This document shows, in pieces, positions 54,935-62,243 of a DNA stretch of 64,000 nucleotides; within the stretch, counting starts at the first letter, position 1; each line of letters opens with the position of its first letter. A model generated the notes under the pieces. The model worked only from the letters and a program-made list of their open reading frames with translations, had not been told where the DNA came from and searched no databases. A program made the translations under genes and the position numbers. The DNA is taken from assembly GCF_021764745.1 (NCBI RefSeq), contig NZ_JAETXX010000010.1:1-64000 (forward strand), written 5' to 3'. This DNA is from Joostella atrarenae (lineage in GTDB: Bacteria > Bacteroidota > Bacteroidia > Flavobacteriales > Flavobacteriaceae).

Positions 54935-56089
54935 ATGAATTCATTGCAATTAATTCTAAGCAATAAGAAATATTTTGCTCCAGCATGGGTGTTTGCATCA
55001 TTAAATATAATGTTTGGTACTTGGGCAATTTATATTCCTGATATAAAATCGAAATTGGCTATTTCAGAAGGGCAATTAGGTATAGCTTTATTCTTTTTCG
55101 CTCTAGGGACTTTAGTTTTTATTCCTATGACTCCAATTATAATAAAAAAGTTAGGCTTGGGAAGGGCAACAATTATTGCCGTTTCACTTTATGCTATTTC
55201 CTTTTTGTTGCCTTTTTTGGCAAATTCATATTTTATTTTGGGGGCTTCTCTTTTTGTGGTAGGTTTAACTTCTGGATTTACAGATATTGCAATGAACACG
55301 TTAGTATCTCAAGTTGAAAAAGACGAGAATGTCACCTTTATGTCAGCTTCACATGGTTTTTTTAGCTTAGGAGGTGTTATAGGAGCAGGGATAGGGAGTT
55401 TCTTAAAGTTGTATTTAGATGCGCCCTTACATCATATAATGTATGTAATGTGTTTTGTAGTTCTTACAAACCTGATACTTTTTAAATATTATGTTCATGT
55501 AAAAGGTTCTACAGAAGCAAGTGGAAGATTAGAGCTTAAATATTTAAAACCATTAATAGGATTGAGTGTTATTGGTTTTTTAATTTTAGCCAGTGAAGGA
55601 GCTATTGCAGATTGGAGTAGTCTTTACCTTGAAAATGTCACACTTACTAACTCCACAATTTTAATGGGATTGGGGTATACCATTTTTTCTGCTACAATGA
55701 CTATTGGTCGGTTTTTTGGAGATTATGTGAGCGATAAATATGGAGCCTTAAAAATAATAATTGGAGGCGCTTTTATTGGAGTTTTAGGTTATGCTTTTGT
55801 ACTAACCGCAAATACATACGCAGCACTATTAGGCTTTGGTCTCGTTGGACTTGGGTTTTCGGTAATTATCCCAGAATTATTCCGTTTAGCAGGAAAAGTA
55901 GAGGGAGTTGAGCCTGCAAAAGGAATATCTTTTATTGCAGGAATAAGCTATGTTGGTTTTTTATCTGGCCCTGTTATTTTAGGTTTTTTGGCAGATATAT
56001 CTTCATTGAGACTTAGTTATACTGTATTACTATTTGCCGCAGGAGTTGTCTTTCTTACGGCATTTTATTTGAAACAAAAGAAAAAATAG
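54935..56089 (+). CDS. Major facilitator superfamily transporter
   Basis: 384 aa with about 12 hydrophobic helices in two sixes. An inner-membrane permease; MFS hallmarks include the first loop after TM2 (KKLGLGRATII) and the FGDYVSDKYGALKI loop between TM8 and TM9. The G/S-rich helix start of TM5 (HGFFSLGGVIGAGIGS) resembles the YbjJ branch (sugar/acid-type) of the superfamily. Substrate unknown. It is convergent with the lipoprotein gene, with 1 bp between stops. Confidence 0.9.
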   Translation: MNSLQLILSNKKYFAPAWVFASLNIMFGTWAIYIPDIKSKLAISEGQLGIALFFFALGTLVFIPMTPIIIKKLGLGRATIIAVSLYAISFLLPFLANSYFILGASLFVVGLTSGFTDIAMNTLVSQVEKDENVTFMSASHGFFSLGGVIGAGIGSFLKLYLDAPLHHIMYVMCFVVLTNLILFKYYVHVKGSTEASGRLELKYLKPLIGLSVIGFLILASEGAIADWSSLYLENVTLTNSTILMGLGYTIFSATMTIGRFFGDYVSDKYGALKIIIGGAFIGVLGYAFVLTANTYAALLGFGLVGLGFSVIIPELFRLAGKVEGVEPAKGISFIAGISYVGFLSGPVILGFLADISSLRLSYTVLLFAAGVVFLTAFYLKQKKK

Positions 56090-56090
56090 T

Positions 56091-56762
56091 TTACTCCTTA
56101 GTTGTTTTTACATCAATATTTGTAAAGTACAGTCTAAAAATGCCATTTTCATTTTGATGCATCGTAGCTATTTTGATACCATTAAAATCTTTGTAGTCTT
56201 CCCAAGTAGTCATCATACATTTTGATGTGCTATTGTTCTCACGATATACCCATTCTTTTACTTCTTTATTTTTATCAACATAAAAATCATAAGCATCTCC
56301 AGGAGTATATCCTCCTTCATTGCTGTAAGTAATTGTTACCTTTTGAAGAGAATCTTTGCTTATTGGAGCAATTTCCATAACAGGCTCTGTATATTCAATG
56401 CCGTCATCCCATATAAGTTTGTATGGAGCAAGTAACCAATATACATCATTTATAAAGTTCTTGTCGGCAGAAAGTTCAGCATCACTAAGAATCTGACTTC
56501 TATTAAAAGTTAATTCTTCACCATCTTTTATAAAGGTAACATCATTCTTTTTAGGTTTCCATATCCAACTTCTTTCATAATGGGTGGTGTCTCGGTCTAC
56601 GTTGAAAGTAAATTTTATTTCTTCAACAGTATCCCAGTTTTCAAAACCATTAGCGTATGCAATTTCCTCTAATGGATTATAAGCAGCAGCGGTTACTTCT
56701 TTTTCTTTTTTACAACTTGAAATAAAAATAAGAGTAAGTATAAGTAGGGTTATATTTTTCAT
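56091..56762 (-). CDS. Lipoprotein of unknown function
   Basis: 223 aa from ATG 56762. Lipobox with Cys18 (FISSC), then a Lys/Glu-rich linker. The mature domain is mixed beta with many aromatic residues (WDTVEEIKFTFNVDR, HYERSWIWKPKKNDV, then VYWLLAPYKLIWDD), suggestive of a beta-sandwich or lipocalin-like fold. No family named with confidence. The upstream in-frame ATGs to 56831 lie before the signal peptide and are rejected. Ends 1 bp from the MFS stop. Confidence 0.75.
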   Translation of the reverse strand: MKNITLLILTLIFISSCKKEKEVTAAAYNPLEEIAYANGFENWDTVEEIKFTFNVDRDTTHYERSWIWKPKKNDVTFIKDGEELTFNRSQILSDAELSADKNFINDVYWLLAPYKLIWDDGIEYTEPVMEIAPISKDSLQKVTITYSNEGGYTPGDAYDFYVDKNKEVKEWVYRENNSTSKCMMTTWEDYKDFNGIKIATMHQNENGIFRLYFTNIDVKTTKE

Positions 56763-56924
56763 GCGATTCTGGATTTTTTTATAAATGTAAATATAATTTA
56801 AAAGATACGCGTTAATAATCAGATTTTGCAAAATTATAAATACTATTAGACTATTTTATAAAAGCTGACTCCTAATTGAATGTAAGTCATTCAAGTTTCC
56901 TTTTTGCTTACTTGTTTTTATAAA

Positions 56925-57503
56925 CTAGAGATTTGTTAATTTCCTTCTTAATCTGCTCAAACTTTCCGCCTTAATGCCTAGATAGTTTGCAATTAGATAA
57001 TTTGGAACGCGTTGTTCAATAGTAGGATATGTGTTTAGAAAATCTAGATACCTTTCTGCACTGTCTTTATCTAAGGCAGATAAAATTCTGTCTTGCATAG
57101 CTAAAAAGGCGTTTGTAAGTTTTATTCTGAAGAATTTATTGAATTTAGGTACTTTTTCAAATAGCAATTCTAAATCGGCTTTCGTAATTTTTAATAACTC
57201 TACATCTTCAATACAATCAATATTGAGAGTAGCCTTCTGTTCATGGAAAAAAGCTTTGAAATCACTAATCCACCAATCTTCAATAGCAAATTGTAAAATA
57301 TGTTCGTCGCCTTGGCTGTCTATTTCATAGGCTTTTAAACATCCTTTTACAACAAAATATTGAGCATCCACTTCGTCGCCTGCATTAATTAGAGTTTCTT
57401 TTTTATTTAAAGTAAGCGGAGTCAAAAGACTAAAAAAATAAGACTTTTCCTCTGGAGTTAAAGAGATATATTCTGAAATGTGATTAGATATCGAACTTTG
57501 CAT
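56925..57503 (-). CDS. Crp/Fnr family transcriptional regulator
   Basis: 192 aa. N-terminal cNMP-binding-like cupin (about 10-125: NKKETLINAGDEVDAQYFVVKGCLKAYEID, at 33-62). C-terminal segment with weak helix-turn-helix (IANYLGIKAESLSRLRRKL, about 170-188). The cyclic nucleotide phosphate-cassette is degenerate and no Fe-S Cys cluster is seen, so the ligand is unknown. Single gene. Its promoter -7 box ends only 5 bp before the ATG, implying an almost leaderless mRNA. Confidence 0.92.
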   Translation of the reverse strand: MQSSISNHISEYISLTPEEKSYFFSLLTPLTLNKKETLINAGDEVDAQYFVVKGCLKAYEIDSQGDEHILQFAIEDWWISDFKAFFHEQKATLNIDCIEDVELLKITKADLELLFEKVPKFNKFFRIKLTNAFLAMQDRILSALDKDSAERYLDFLNTYPTIEQRVPNYLIANYLGIKAESLSRLRRKLTNL

Positions 57504-57507
57504 CTTG

Positions 57508-57515
57508 CAAAAATA
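57508..57515 (-). promoter_or_regulatory. Promoter -7 box of the Crp-like regulator gene
   Basis: TATTTTTG on the minus strand. With the usual 5-7 nt to the start site, transcription would begin at the ATG itself. Confidence 0.55.
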
Positions 57516-57580
57516 GGAGATATGCTAAAAATAATTACCTATAGAATAAAAATATTTAATAGTATGAGCCTCTTATAAAT

Positions 57581-57614
57581 GAAAAGCCTCTCGTAATTAA
57601 ACGAGAGGCTTTTC
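57581..57614 (-). terminator. Terminator of the 52-aa membrane protein gene
   Basis: AAAAGCCTCTCGT / ACGAGAGGCTTTT stem, 6-nt loop, downstream of the leftward small gene. Confidence 0.8.
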
Positions 57615-57706
57615 CCCTAAACTAATACCTACTACTATGTAATGATTACTTTATATACGCTTCAATTTTAAGTTTGGATCTTTTAAAATTGATTTTTTTT
57701 AATTTT

Positions 57707-57865
57707 TTATGGTCTTCTACCTGTTGCGAGTCTATAAAGTATTCCTATAATGGCTAATATCAGTAAGATATGGATAAGACTTCCTACGGCTTCTCCAAAC
57801 CCAAAATAGCCTACTAGCCACCCAATAATTAAAATAACAACGATTAACCAAATAATATCTCTCAT
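57707..57865 (-). CDS. 52-aa membrane protein (lmo0937-family type)
   Basis: Two short hydrophobic helices: about 4-19 (IIWLIVVILIIGWLVG) and 30-45 (LIHILLILAIIGILYR), joined by YFGFGEAVGS; it ends ATGRRP. This is the pattern of the small lmo0937-family membrane proteins common in many phyla. Bacteroidota often carry several and some relatives are stress-induced, but function is unknown. A hairpin lies in its 5' leader. Confidence 0.8.
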   Translation of the reverse strand: MRDIIWLIVVILIIGWLVGYFGFGEAVGSLIHILLILAIIGILYRLATGRRP

Positions 57866-58055
57866 AATTTTCTTTTTTATTTTTCATCTAACTGATAGCA
57901 GATGAAAAGTTGGTTTATATCATTAAATTAATCATTTGATTTCTTTTTGTAAGGTTATTTAACGAATTTTAACGCGTAAATTACTGTTATTGTGAAACAT
58001 AGTTTTGTGCTGTTAATTTATAAATCTTGAAGTTTAATGAAGAGGTAAAAAGATA

Positions 58056-58080
58056 AAACCCTTACTAATTAGTAAGGGTT
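58056..58080 (-). terminator. Orphan terminator-like hairpin
   Basis: AACCCTTACT / AGTAAGGGTT with a short loop. The T-rich tail is on the minus strand. No gene lies directly upstream on that strand before the next terminator. Confidence 0.6.
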
Positions 58081-58182
58081 CATTGAAATATATATGGGCG
58101 CGTTAAGCGTTATTTTATGTGTGCTTTTAATATATACGGCACAAAAGAAGGTCTGGATTTTATGGTTTTGTTAAATAAAACT

Positions 58183-58219
58183 AAAAAGAAAGGGCTGCCA
58201 ATTGGCAGCCCTTTCTTAA
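58183..58219 (-). terminator. Terminator of the 80-aa protein gene
   Basis: AAGAAAGGGCTGCC / GGCAGCCCTTTCTT stem with loop AATT, 17 bp past the stop. Confidence 0.85.
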
Positions 58220-58235
58220 AGATAAATCTGTAATA

Positions 58236-58478
58236 TTATTGTGGAGTGAGCTTATTAACACGTTCTTGGTAATCGTTAATAGCTTCTCTAACCATGTCTA
58301 CGTTATCGGATGCTTTTTGATGCGCATCTTCCATTACTTTTTCTAGTTTAGCATCTGGATGCTGAAATAGATCTGTAATGACATGGTTGATTTTATCAAT
58401 GCTACTTTCTTGAGTATTTTTAATATCCTCTAATTTCGAAAGTATTTTTTGCATTCTCTCCAATTTGTTTTCACTCAT
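58236..58478 (-). CDS. Small helical protein of unknown function
   Basis: 80 aa, no signal peptide or membrane segment, and no Cys. Almost wholly helical by composition, with heptad-like spacing of Leu, Ile and Met (KLERMQKILSKLEDIK at the start, then NVDMVREAINDYQERVNKL). Probably a soluble coiled-coil. No family recognised. Credible because it has its own strong terminator and a G-free A-rich leader typical of this genome. Confidence 0.65.
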   Translation of the reverse strand: MSENKLERMQKILSKLEDIKNTQESSIDKINHVITDLFQHPDAKLEKVMEDAHQKASDNVDMVREAINDYQERVNKLTPQ

Positions 58479-58554
58479 AATTTTTAATTTTTTTTGCCCA
58501 AAAAGCTGGGGGTTAAATAATTATTCCATTATAAGATACGAAATTTTTATAACA

Positions 58555-59673
58555 TTAGCTATTTTTAGACTCTTGAGACTCTCTGTAAGTAGGGTAATCT
58601 ATGTATCCTTTAGCTCCAGGAACATAAAATGTATCTTGATCCCATTCTGCTATTGGAGCATTTAGAGCAAAACGCTCAGGAAGATCTGGATTGGAAATAA
58701 AAGGTTTTCCAAACGCTACAAGATCTGCATCCCCTTCTTCTAAAACTTCATTTCCTCTTTCTTGATTAAAATTGGTATTAATCATTAGTGTTCCGCTATA
58801 AAGTGGTCTATAATGCTTTGCAATTTCTTTCACTAAAAATGGAACTTCAGATACATCTGTAAAGGGTTCAGAAAGGTGTAAGTAAGCCAAATTATAATCG
58901 TTAAGCCTTTCAACGATATAATCAAAAGTTGGAATAGTTTCTTCGTCTGCTGTCATTCCAAAAACACCATGTAAAGAAGGATTTAGTCGAACTCCAATTT
59001 TATTTTCTGGAAATACTTGTTTTATTTCATCTAATACCTCAAAAAAGAACCTCGTTTTGTTTACAATTGTTCCTCCGTAATCATCAGTTCTTTTATTAGA
59101 ACTGTTGTTAAAGAATTGATGGAAAAGATATCCGTTTGAGGAGTGTATTTCTACCCCATCAAAACCAGCCTCTTTAGCATTTATTGCTGCCTTTTTAAAA
59201 TCGCTAATAGTTCTTTTAATATCCTCAACTGTCATTTCTTTGGGAGTAACAGTCTCTTCAAAACCATTTGGCGTAAATACTTTTTCATTAGGGTTTATTG
59301 GGCTAGGAGCAAGTGGGAGTTCTCCATTATGAAAATAAGGATGCGATATTCTCCCTACATGCCAGAGTTGAGCAAATATTTTTCCTTCTTTATTATGAAC
59401 AGCTTTGGTTACTTTTTTCCAGCCTTCAACTTGTGCCTTAGAATATATCCCTGGAGTATTTATATATCCCACAGCTTCTTTAGACACTTGTGTTCCTTCA
59501 GAAATAATTAAACCAGCACTAGCTCTTTGTTCATAATATTCTGCAATCATATCTGTAGGAGCATTCTCTTCATTATCTGCTCTAGAGCGAGTCATAGGAG
59601 CCATCACAATACTATTCTTTAATGTTATATTTCCTAAATTATAAGACGCTAATAGCGGTTGATTCGATTTCAT
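58555..59673 (-). CDS. Alkene reductase, old yellow enzyme family (NemA-like)
   Basis: FMN- and NAD(P)H-dependent reductase of activated double bonds or nitro compounds. TIM-barrel start APMTRSRA (21-28), substrate-binding pair His/Asn in EIHSSNGYLFHQF (His-x-x-Asn near 176-179), KRTDDYGG near 193, and FMN-phosphate loop AFGKPFISNPDL near 322. 372 aa, cytosolic. Physiological substrate unknown; these enzymes commonly detoxify electrophiles. Confidence 0.94.
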   Translation of the reverse strand: MKSNQPLLASYNLGNITLKNSIVMAPMTRSRADNEENAPTDMIAEYYEQRASAGLIISEGTQVSKEAVGYINTPGIYSKAQVEGWKKVTKAVHNKEGKIFAQLWHVGRISHPYFHNGELPLAPSPINPNEKVFTPNGFEETVTPKEMTVEDIKRTISDFKKAAINAKEAGFDGVEIHSSNGYLFHQFFNNSSNKRTDDYGGTIVNKTRFFFEVLDEIKQVFPENKIGVRLNPSLHGVFGMTADEETIPTFDYIVERLNDYNLAYLHLSEPFTDVSEVPFLVKEIAKHYRPLYSGTLMINTNFNQERGNEVLEEGDADLVAFGKPFISNPDLPERFALNAPIAEWDQDTFYVPGAKGYIDYPTYRESQESKNS

Positions 59674-59698
59674 ATGTTCTAATTTTCATGTTCTTACT

Positions 59699-59706
59699 CA
59701 AATATA
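59699..59706 (-). promoter_or_regulatory. Putative -7 box of the alkene reductase promoter
   Basis: TATATTTG on the minus strand, 26 bp before the ATG. Confidence 0.5.
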
Positions 59707-59761
59707 GTGATAGAAAGGTATTGATAAGGTTGACATAGGTTAATAAAACAGGATAATTTGT

Positions 59762-59769
59762 TAACTTTG
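59762..59769 (+). promoter_or_regulatory. Putative -7 box of the kmo promoter
   Basis: TAACTTTG, 43 bp before the kmo ATG. A leader hairpin lies between. Confidence 0.55.
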
Positions 59770-59776
59770 TAAAGAA

Positions 59777-59792
59777 TCCCGCATAAGCGGGA
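59777..59792 (+). promoter_or_regulatory. Hairpin in the kmo leader
   Basis: TCCCGC ATAA GCGGGA, a 6-bp GC stem with tetraloop, between the putative promoter and the ATG, followed by an ACTTTTATATTTAT tract. Could attenuate or insulate translation; unproven. Confidence 0.4.
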
Positions 59793-59811
59793 CTTTTATA
59801 TTTATATCCTC

Positions 59812-61155
59812 ATGCAAACGCCAAAAAAAATCGCGATTACCGGTAGCGGACTCGTAGGAAGTTTATTAGCAATTTATTTAAGAAAAAGAGGTCATCATGT
59901 AGATGTTTTCGATAGACGTCCAGATATTAGGACCATGGAGTTCTCTGGAAGGTCTATAAATTTGGCGATGTCTACGAGAGGTTGGAAAGCCTTGGAAAAT
60001 ATAGGAATCGATCAGCCGATAAAAGAGATCTCTATTCCTATGGATAAAAGAGCAATTCACACCCCAGGAAAACCGGTTTATTTTCAGCATTATGGTAAAG
60101 AAGGGGAGGCTATTTATTCGATTTCTAGAGGGGTTTTAAATAAGAAAATGATCGATTTAGCAGAAGAAGCTGGCGTGAATTTTATTTTTGAATCTAAAGT
60201 ATGGGATGTCTCGTTGGAGGAAGCAATAATATATACTGGAGATTCTGAAAAAGGGGAGTGGACACCGCATCAATATGATATTGTTTTTGGAGCAGATGGC
60301 GCTTTCTCTAGAATCCGCCATAAAATGCAACGTCGTAGCATGTTTAATTATAGTCAGGATTTCTTAAAAACAGGCTATAAAGAGCTTAGTATTCCTGCTA
60401 ATAAAGATGGCTTTCATAAATTAAATAGTAATTCGCTGCACATTTGGCCTAGAGGGGAGTTTATGCTTATTGCTTTGCCTAATTTGGATGGTAGTTTTAC
60501 TTGTACATTGTTTATGCCTTTAGAAGGAGAGAATTCTTTTGAAGGATTAGATACAAAGAGTAAATTGGATTCTTTTTTTAGAAATCATTTTGAAGATACT
60601 ATGGAAGTGATTCCAGATCTTATGAAAGATTTTTTTAAGAATCCAACAAGCGCATTAGTAACGATTAAGTGTGAGCCTTGGTCTTCTGAAGATAAAGTGG
60701 CCTTGATAGGAGATGCCGCCCATGCAATTGTTCCATTCTACGGACAAGGGATGAATGCTGGATTTGAAGACATTTCTGTATTAAATGAACTTATGGACGA
60801 ATATGGAGATGATTGGAAAACAATTTTTTCTGAATATGGAGCATCTAGAAAACCAAATACCGATGCGATTGCAGAATTAAGTTATAGGAATTTTATTGAA
60901 ATGAGTTCGAAAACTGCAGACGCAAATTTTTTACTTCGTAAGAAAATTGAGAAGCATTTTTCTGATAAGCATCCTGATAAATGGATGCCTTTATACAGTA
61001 GAGTTACTTTTTCTGAAGCTCCTTATTCTGAAGCATTACGCGTAGGAGATTTTCAAAGAAATATAATGGACGGAGTAATGAAAATTAAGGATATCGAGTC
61101 TAAGTGGGATAGCCTTGAGGTTGAGAATACAATTCTAAAAGCATTGTCAAGTTAA
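59812..61155 (+). CDS. kmo: Kynurenine 3-monooxygenase (FAD-dependent)
   Basis: NADPH- and O2-dependent hydroxylation of kynurenine to 3-hydroxykynurenine. FAD-binding GSGLVGS (11-17) with acidic end at VFDRRPD (35-40), the family motif SGRSINLAMS (46-55), and the second FAD motif GDAAHAIVPFYGQGMNAGFED near residue 300 are all present. 447 aa, normal, with a hydrophobic-poor C-terminus, so probably soluble. Its stop overlaps the start of the next gene (TAATG). KynU, which cleaves its product, is encoded 6 kb upstream. Confidence 0.96.
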   Translation: MQTPKKIAITGSGLVGSLLAIYLRKRGHHVDVFDRRPDIRTMEFSGRSINLAMSTRGWKALENIGIDQPIKEISIPMDKRAIHTPGKPVYFQHYGKEGEAIYSISRGVLNKKMIDLAEEAGVNFIFESKVWDVSLEEAIIYTGDSEKGEWTPHQYDIVFGADGAFSRIRHKMQRRSMFNYSQDFLKTGYKELSIPANKDGFHKLNSNSLHIWPRGEFMLIALPNLDGSFTCTLFMPLEGENSFEGLDTKSKLDSFFRNHFEDTMEVIPDLMKDFFKNPTSALVTIKCEPWSSEDKVALIGDAAHAIVPFYGQGMNAGFEDISVLNELMDEYGDDWKTIFSEYGASRKPNTDAIAELSYRNFIEMSSKTADANFLLRKKIEKHFSDKHPDKWMPLYSRVTFSEAPYSEALRVGDFQRNIMDGVMKIKDIESKWDSLEVENTILKALSS

Positions 61156-61499
61156 TGAAAAGGTTGAGTTATAATAATAAAGTGTTTCGAGCAGTCGCTA
61201 ATTCTGAGAACGGACAAACCTCACAAGAAACATTGTTTTACTATAAACAAGAAGGAAACATTATTACTGCTGAATATAATGGTGGATGTATAATAAAAGG
61301 ACATTTGATAGGAATCGTAGATGCGGAGAATAAGATAGATATGCGTTACCATCAAGTGGATGAAAATAATATAATAAGGACAGGAAGCTGTATATCCACA
61401 CCTAAAGTATTGAAAAATGAAAAAATAAGACTTCATGAAGTTTGGGAATGGACTTCAGGAGATTTTTCTAGCGGGACTTCTATGATTGAAGAGGTGTAG
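61155..61499 (+). CDS. Small conserved protein coupled to kmo (often mislabelled N-acetylglutamate synthase)
   Basis: 114 aa, no signal peptide. Antiparallel beta pattern (LFYYKQEGNIITAEYNGGCIIKG, at 27-49), similar to small lipocalin- or calycin-like sheets. Proteins of this type carry an N-acetylglutamate synthase label in many genomes, but no GNAT or kinase fold is visible here and I do not support that label. Its start codon overlaps the kmo stop, so it is translated from the same mRNA and is a candidate partner in kynurenine metabolism. Confidence 0.8.
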   Translation: MKRLSYNNKVFRAVANSENGQTSQETLFYYKQEGNIITAEYNGGCIIKGHLIGIVDAENKIDMRYHQVDENNIIRTGSCISTPKVLKNEKIRLHEVWEWTSGDFSSGTSMIEEV

Positions 61500-61594
61500 A
61501 TTTTGTTTCAACTGAAATAAATTAAACGCTTTTAGAATTAAAATAAATTATTACAAAATATTTATTTTCAATAAGTTCTCTTAACTTTATAACT

Positions 61595-62242
61595 ATGGAA
61601 ATTCTAGTAATTGGCGCTACTGGTAAAACTGGTAAGCACGTAGTAAAATTAGCATTGAATGGAGGGCATCATGTTACTGCTTTTGTAAGGTCTCCAGAGA
61701 AATTAAACCGACCCGAAACAGGAGTTAAGGTGGTTAAGGGTGATGCTTTGGATGAAATTACGGTGAAGAACCTTATTAATAATAATAAATTTGATGTTGT
61801 AGTAATAGCTGTAGGAGCAGCAGGTTTAAAATGCTCTTCTGTGCGTGCCGAAAGCACTAAAAATATTGTTTCTGCTTTAGAGGCTAGTAATAGTAAAGCC
61901 CGCCTTTGGGTTGTTAGTTCTGCAGGAACGAATGAAAGTATTGATCAGTTAGGTTTTTTAAGTAAAACATTTGTAAAAACAATCCTAAAAGGGCATATAG
62001 AAGATCATACTAATCAAGAGAATATTGTTAGAAACAGCTCATTACCATATACAATTGTTCGTCCTGTAGGTTTGAAAGAAGAAACCTCAAGAGAAGTAAG
62101 TTATGTTGCTTTAGAAAAAGGACGTGTTCCTACAGATCGTATTTATAGATCAGACGTAGCTCATTTTATTATAGATAATATTGAGAATCCTGAATATATA
62201 GGAAAAGCATTTACTTTATGTACTGTTCCAAAAAAGGCTTAA
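61595..62242 (+). CDS. NAD(P)-binding oxidoreductase (atypical SDR)
   Basis: 215 aa. Rossmann start ILVIGATGKTGKHVVKLAL with GATGKTG (7-13), typical of atypical SDRs (NmrA / BVR-B-like). Cofactor specificity set by VRSPEK (about 32-37), with Arg suggesting NADP. The protein ends without an extra domain. Usual catalytic Tyr-xxx-Lys is not obvious (LPYTIVRPVGL is near 147), as is common in this branch. Substrate unknown. Convergent with the ABC transporter gene, with 1 bp between stops. Confidence 0.88.
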   Translation: MEILVIGATGKTGKHVVKLALNGGHHVTAFVRSPEKLNRPETGVKVVKGDALDEITVKNLINNNKFDVVVIAVGAAGLKCSSVRAESTKNIVSALEASNSKARLWVVSSAGTNESIDQLGFLSKTFVKTILKGHIEDHTNQENIVRNSSLPYTIVRPVGLKEETSREVSYVALEKGRVPTDRIYRSDVAHFIIDNIENPEYIGKAFTLCTVPKKA

Positions 62243-62243
62243 T

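Larger units (their letters stand above)
57866..58235. other. 370-bp gap with leader hairpin and terminators
   Basis: No coding sequence. It holds TTTTCATCT/AGATGAAAA (57881-57889 with 57900-57908) in the leader of the 52-aa gene, a terminator-like hairpin at 58056-58080, and the terminator of the 80-aa gene at 58183-58219. The ~100 bp between the last two might be a small RNA. Confidence 0.5.

Noticed and set aside
61155-61499. N-acetylglutamate synthase label for the kmo-coupled protein
   Set aside because: No acetyl-CoA loop, no GNAT fold, and only 114 residues of beta-rich sequence.
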